Under the pieces are notes generated by a model. It was not told the DNA's origin. It saw only the letters and a list, made by a program, of their open reading frames with translations, and ran no database searches. The position numbers and the translations under genes were made by a program. A stretch of 9,370 nucleotides of DNA from positions 1-9,370 of the forward strand of contig CAKVJE010000076.1 in assembly GCA_934754735.1 (NCBI GenBank). Direction: 5' to 3'. The DNA comes from an uncultured Candidatus Melainabacteria bacterium. GTDB lineage: Bacteria; Cyanobacteriota; Vampirovibrionia; Gastranaerophilales; Gastranaerophilaceae. Shown here piece after piece: positions 6,478 through 9,370 of this stretch (positions are counted from its first letter, which is position 1; each line of letters begins with the position of its first letter).

Positions 6478-6519
6478 TTATATTTGGCTTTGAGTTTGAC
6501 GTTTCAACTTGTCAGCCAT
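6478..6519 (-). CDS. Possible 13-residue micro-ORF
   Basis: On the minus strand ATG opens a 13-codon frame (MADKLKRQTQSQI) ending in TAA. A purine-rich AAGGAAAAGGA ends about nine bases upstream, a usable if slightly distant ribosome binding site. It lies 130 bases after the permease stop and 46 bases before the strong leftward terminator, so it would be transcribed. The peptide is basic, polar and without a hydrophobic stretch. It may be a true small protein, a leader-type peptide, or a chance frame inside a small RNA or 3' untranslated region. Its length is too short for coding statistics, so I hold it weakly. Confidence 0.3.
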   Translation of the reverse strand: MADKLKRQTQSQI

Positions 6520-6649
6520 TTTGTTTTATCCTTTTCCTTAATTATTACTTACATTTATATAAAGTATTTTTATTTCTAAAAATTGCCTTTTTTAAATATA
6601 ATGTAACAAAGTTTTAAAATCGTATATATTGAGCACGTATAAATTATAG
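6520..6649. other. AT-rich spacer after the permease gene
   Basis: Together with the terminator and the micro-ORF this makes up a stretch of over 300 bases without a firm gene between S1 and the permease. I see no second permease, ATPase or binding-protein fragment in it. Minus-strand TATAAT just at the permease stop and TATATAAA farther on resemble -10 boxes, but neither has a good -35 partner. Confidence 0.4.
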
Positions 6650-7492
6650 CTAGTTGGTTTTTTGAAATTTCTTTTGAATTAATGCCAAAACCAGAATAAT
6701 TACAAATAAAATATATGCAAGCGCACAAGACTTGCCAATATCAAAATATTCAAACGCATATTTATAGATAGAATACACGATTACATCCGTCGATCCGGTT
6801 GGCCCGCCCTGAGTCATTACATAAATTAAATCAAAAATCTGAAATGAAGAAATAGCGGTAACAGTTGTTACAAAATAGATAGTTGGCTTTAAAAGCGGAA
6901 CCGTTATCTTTAAAAAAGTCTGTTTATTATTTGCGCCATCTATTTTTGCGGCTTCATATACATCTTGATTAATAGTTGAAAATCCAGTCAAAAATAAGAC
7001 TACATTATAGCCAATTAATTTCCAAACTGAAATAAATATCAAAATCGGCATTGCTAATTTTGTACTATATAGCCAACTATAGTGTGTATTCAACAAATTG
7101 TTCACTAAACCGATATTCGGATCAAAAATCCAAGCCCAAACAATTGCGATAACAACTGCAGGAGTTATAAACGGTAAAAAATAAATTGTTTTAAAAGCTT
7201 CTGCGCCTCTTATCTTTGCATTCAAAATTGAAGCAATTATTAAAGGTATTATTACAGCAAATACTGTTGTAGAAATAGCATATACAAATGTATTAATTAG
7301 GATTTGCAAAAATTCAGGTTCACTCAAAACAGATTTATAATTATCTAAACCAATAAATGTGATATCATTAAGTAAATCCCATTCAGTAAAACTTAATGCA
7401 AAAGAGCAAATAATAGGGATTATTATGAATATAAACGTTCCAACTAACGCCGGAAGTACAAATAATAAACCGCCTTGTTGTTTATTTTGCAT
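6650..7492 (-). CDS. ABC sugar transporter permease, MalF/UgpA type
   Basis: A 280-residue inner-membrane permease of the carbohydrate-uptake ABC family. Six membrane segments are visible at about residues 8-34, 63-90, 100-123, 146-170, 200-225 and 255-273. The cytoplasmic EAA loop that docks the ATPase is intact at residues 180-203 (EAAKIDGANN, then TVPLLKP, with the conserved glycine at 186). YFLPFITP (104-111) and QGGPTGSTDV (228-237) are also typical of MalF/UgpA-type subunits. Such a permease normally works with a MalG-type partner, a substrate-binding protein and an ATPase; none is in the window, and nothing coding follows for over 100 bases. The gene starts five bases after the MATE stop, so the two are almost surely cotranscribed. 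Only a weak GAAGAG lies upstream of its ATG, which suggests translational coupling. The substrate cannot be told; the gene appears complete rather than decayed. Confidence 0.93.
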   Translation of the reverse strand: MQNKQQGGLLFVLPALVGTFIFIIIPIICSFALSFTEWDLLNDITFIGLDNYKSVLSEPEFLQILINTFVYAISTTVFAVIIPLIIASILNAKIRGAEAFKTIYFLPFITPAVVIAIVWAWIFDPNIGLVNNLLNTHYSWLYSTKLAMPILIFISVWKLIGYNVVLFLTGFSTINQDVYEAAKIDGANNKQTFLKITVPLLKPTIYFVTTVTAISSFQIFDLIYVMTQGGPTGSTDVIVYSIYKYAFEYFDIGKSCALAYILFVIILVLALIQKKFQKTN

Positions 7493-7497
7493 AATTA

Positions 7498-8802
7498 TTA
7501 ACTCTTCATTTTTCTAAATTTTGCTAACATTGTTGTAAGCAATATAGAACATAATACTACAGCTGCTGAAACTAAACCATACCAAAAACCTAGCAAATTT
7601 AACTTTAATTTTAAACCTAAATAACAACCGACAGGAATTGATACAAGCCAATATCCTATAAAATTAGCAAGCATTACTACGCCGGTTTGTTTCAAACCTT
7701 TAAAAACACCTGCCAAAGCGACTTGTAATCCGTCAAAAACTTGGAAAAAGCAAAGCGCGAATACGATAGGTATACATACATCAATCAACTGTTGATCCTT
7801 TGTAAACAAGCTTACCAAGAATTCAGGGAATGAAGAAACAACAATCGCCGAACAAGCCATAAATGCAACCGCCATAAATATACCTGTGTATGCGTATGTT
7901 TTTAATGATTTATAATATTTTGCTCCATTTGCAAATCCGACTTTTACAGCCGTTGCGTTTGAAATCGCAAACGGAATCATAAATGAAATTGTCGTAAGTG
8001 TACAAACAATATTTTGAGCTGCTGCGTAAACTCCGGAGATTCTGCCTAAAATTACTGTTACAGCATTAAATCCAATAAATTCAATTACGACCGCTAATGA
8101 AGAAGGCGTGCCTACTTTTAGTAAGTCTTTGTAGTAACTCTTATCTTTAAAATGCTGAATGTTAGTACGTTTAAAGCAATACCAGAATAGCACTCCGCCC
8201 ATGATGTATCGCGTTATAAAGCTTGAAAGTGCCAAACCTTTCACTCCCATTTCAGGAATTGGGCCAAAGCCAAATGCCAAAATTATATTCAGAATTAGGT
8301 TCACAAATATGCAAATCACAGTTAAAATATTCGGAAATACAACAATTTCGAAAGCTTGAAGGTATTCTTTTGACATGCAATGTAAATATGCACCGAATGT
8401 AGAAAATGCTAAAATCCAGAAATAGTCTTTTATCAAAGGAACTAATCTATCTTCAAAACCTAATTTACCAATAACAGGAATAAATGCTATTATTGCAAGC
8501 GTTATAATTACAGATAAAATTGCTGTAAATTTTAAAGACGGATAAAAATACTTTTCAGCATTTTTGCCTGCACCTCTATAGTTTGATAATATTGCCGAAA
8601 TACTGCATAAAATACCGATTCCGAACATTGAAATACAATTGATAATCGCAGTTGCAATACTTACAGCGGCAAGTGTATCTGTAGAATGTCTTCCTGCAAC
8701 AATAACATCGCCAACACCAATTAGAATAAAACCTAGGTTTCCAAGCATAATTGGTAAGGCGATATTTAAAATATCCTTAATATAAAAATTTCTGACTAGC
8801 AT
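7498..8802 (-). CDS. MATE family efflux transporter
   Basis: A 434-residue cytoplasmic-membrane protein with about 12 hydrophobic segments in two related MatE halves, the usual length and form for a cation- or proton-driven antiporter that exports drugs or metabolites. The first segment contains ALPIMLGNLGFILIGVGDVI. Its acidic residue (D32) sits where NorM-type proteins carry a functional aspartate; that equivalence is my inference. RHSTDTLAAVSIATAI follows, as expected after the first helix, and the second half begins near LLKVGTPSSLAVV. The frame is closed by a stop a few codons upstream of the ATG, so this start is forced unless translation begins internally. No ribosome binding site precedes it, and -10-like boxes lie 6 to 17 bases upstream, so the message may be leaderless. 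It is the first gene of the unit with the ABC permease. Substrate unknown. Confidence 0.95.
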   Translation of the reverse strand: MLVRNFYIKDILNIALPIMLGNLGFILIGVGDVIVAGRHSTDTLAAVSIATAIINCISMFGIGILCSISAILSNYRGAGKNAEKYFYPSLKFTAILSVIITLAIIAFIPVIGKLGFEDRLVPLIKDYFWILAFSTFGAYLHCMSKEYLQAFEIVVFPNILTVICIFVNLILNIILAFGFGPIPEMGVKGLALSSFITRYIMGGVLFWYCFKRTNIQHFKDKSYYKDLLKVGTPSSLAVVIEFIGFNAVTVILGRISGVYAAAQNIVCTLTTISFMIPFAISNATAVKVGFANGAKYYKSLKTYAYTGIFMAVAFMACSAIVVSSFPEFLVSLFTKDQQLIDVCIPIVFALCFFQVFDGLQVALAGVFKGLKQTGVVMLANFIGYWLVSIPVGCYLGLKLKLNLLGFWYGLVSAAVVLCSILLTTMLAKFRKMKS

Positions 8803-8808
8803 ATAGAT

Positions 8809-8819
8809 ATTGTACTATA
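8809..8819 (-). promoter_or_regulatory. Candidate -10 region of a leaderless MATE transcript
   Basis: Overlapping -10-like boxes TATAGT (8819-8814) and TACAAT (8814-8809) stand immediately before the MATE ATG at 8802. With TACAAT the transcript would begin at or very near the start codon, consistent with the missing ribosome binding site. No good -35 box was found at 16-18 bases, so the call is tentative. Confidence 0.35.
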
Positions 8820-8869
8820 AATAAGTAATTTTGTAGTTTTACATTTTTACCCAAATGCTTTTAATAATA

Positions 8870-8934
8870 CCCTCTCCCGCCTTCGGCACCCTCTCCATGT
8901 AGAATTGAAAAAGGAGAGGGAAGAAAATGCGTTT
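8870..8934 (-). repeat. Dispersed intergenic repeat, copy B
   Basis: Read on the minus strand this shares AAACGCAT, TTTCAATT and a 24-base TGCCGAAGG-containing block with copy A at 4147-4204. It also holds its own hairpin: CCCTCTCC (8889-8896) pairs with GGAGAGGG (8913-8920), and a second CCCTCTCC at 8870-8877 competes for the same arm. No T-run follows, so it is not a normal terminator. It sits about 70 bases upstream of the MATE start. Confidence 0.7.
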
Positions 8935-8969
8935 AATTGGATGTAAGAGATTAATCTAGTAATCTTGCT

Positions 8970-9266
8970 GTTGCAAAGCGTGGGAACTACCAGCTTGTAG
9001 GCTTGCTTTGAGGAGAAGAGAGAGGCTTAATATGATTTAGTAGTTTGACATTTCTTCTCCGACCAAATGTTGTAAAGCGTGGAAACTACCAGTTTGTAAT
9101 TCCACTTTGAGGATGACCAGTAGTCTTAAACCCTTCTTGTCGTCTTGATTTTGTCATCCGACCAAATGTTGTAAAGCGCGAAAACTACCAGCTTGTAGGC
9201 TTGCTTTGAGGATGACCAGTAGTCTTAAATCCTTCTTGTCATCTTACTTTTGTCATCCGACCATTT
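8970..9266. repeat. Three tandem 99-bp repeats with a conserved paired stem
   Basis: Units run 8970-9068, 9069-9167 and 9168-9266, each exactly 99 bases, starting GTTG(C/T)AAAGCG and ending CCGACCA(A/T)(A/T)T. Units 2 and 3 agree at about 84 of 99 positions. Unit 1 matches unit 3 closely over its first 42 bases but differs over most of the second half. At offsets 42-48 and 84-90 every unit has a complementary pair: GGATGAC/GTCATCC in units 2 and 3, GGAGAAG/CTTCTCC in unit 1. A second stem near the start pairs AAAGC with GCTTT in units 1 and 3, and AAAG..TGGAA with TTCCACTTT in unit 2. The three frames tested on the unit 2 plus strand, and those on its minus strand, are all closed by stops, so it does not encode a repeat protein. 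Possible roles are a structured RNA, a protein-binding array or a transposable repeat. Confidence 0.85.
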
Positions 9267-9271
9267 GTTGT

Positions 9272-9304
9272 AAAAGAAAAAGCTTGAGTTTTAGAGGCTC
9301 AAGC
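9272..9304 (-). terminator. Probable leftward terminator at the end of the repeat array
   Basis: GCTTGAG (9282-9288) pairs with CTCAAGC (9298-9304) around a nine-base loop. On the minus strand the hairpin is followed by TTTTTCTTTTA (9281-9271), a U-rich tail; on the plus strand no T-run follows. It would stop leftward transcription that starts beyond the right edge before it enters the tandem repeats. Confidence 0.6.
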
Positions 9305-9370
9305 GGAAAAGGGAAAAAGGGATTAAAAAGGGAAATTTTCAATAATTTAAAAACTAGGAGAAGATACCGA
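9305..9370 (+). other. Right edge: possible start of an unseen gene
   Basis: Purine-rich sequence with repeated GGGAAAA-type runs ends in AGGAG at 9356-9360, a good ribosome binding site in form. No start codon lies in the remaining ten bases, so a rightward gene could begin just outside, at a spacing of at least ten. I see no RNA gene here. Confidence 0.25.

Noticed and set aside
8159..8359. Plus-strand frame of 66 codons
   Set aside because: It is antisense inside the MATE gene, which has full-length family similarity.
8970..9266. CRISPR array or repeat-protein gene
   Set aside because: Repeats are 99 bases, contiguous and without unique spacers, so this is not CRISPR; stops close the frames tested although 99 is a multiple of three.

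Overview
The window looks like a piece of an AT-rich bacterial chromosome from the non-photosynthetic sister group of Cyanobacteria (Vampirovibrionia/Melainabacteria, most likely gut Gastranaerophilales). The strongest evidence is the first gene. It is the C-terminal RNA polymerase beta' polypeptide in its split cyanobacterial form (rpoC2), with a very large SI3 insertion and a typical cyanobacterial junction at the window's left edge. The taxon is an inference from this gene, the low GC content and the gut-type gene set; no rRNA gene is present to confirm it.

Layout. 2-2470 (+): 3' part of rpoC2, closed by a near-perfect intrinsic terminator. 2534-3209 (+): a promoter and a TatD-linked radical SAM protein. 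3213-3437 (-): a small helical hypothetical protein, convergent with the radical SAM gene and read from a consensus TTGACA-17-TATAAT promoter that is overlaid by a 12-bp inverted repeat. 3548-4111 (+): a Maf nucleotide pyrophosphatase. 4112-4680: a repeat-rich non-coding stretch. 4681-4998 (+): a small single-pass membrane protein of unknown function, sharing a bidirectional terminator with the convergent S1 gene. 5243-6301 (-): a four-domain S1 RNA-binding protein. 6400-8802 (-): an apparent unit of MATE transporter, orphan MalF-type ABC permease, a possible 13-codon ORF, and a strong terminator. 8803-9370: no recognised gene, but a second copy of the dispersed repeat seen near 4150, three tandem 99-bp units, and a leftward terminator.

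The genes do not form one pathway. They are housekeeping functions (transcription, translation, nucleotide-pool sanitation) next to membrane transport and small lineage-specific proteins. The most unusual part is the 99-bp tandem array at 8970-9266. In all three units a 7-bp stem lies at the same offsets, and in the first unit three of its base pairs are exchanged in a compensatory way, which suggests a selected RNA or DNA structure. Also notable are the palindromic operator-like site over the consensus promoter at 3471-3512 and the pair of inverted dispersed repeats at about 4147-4204 and 8870-8934.
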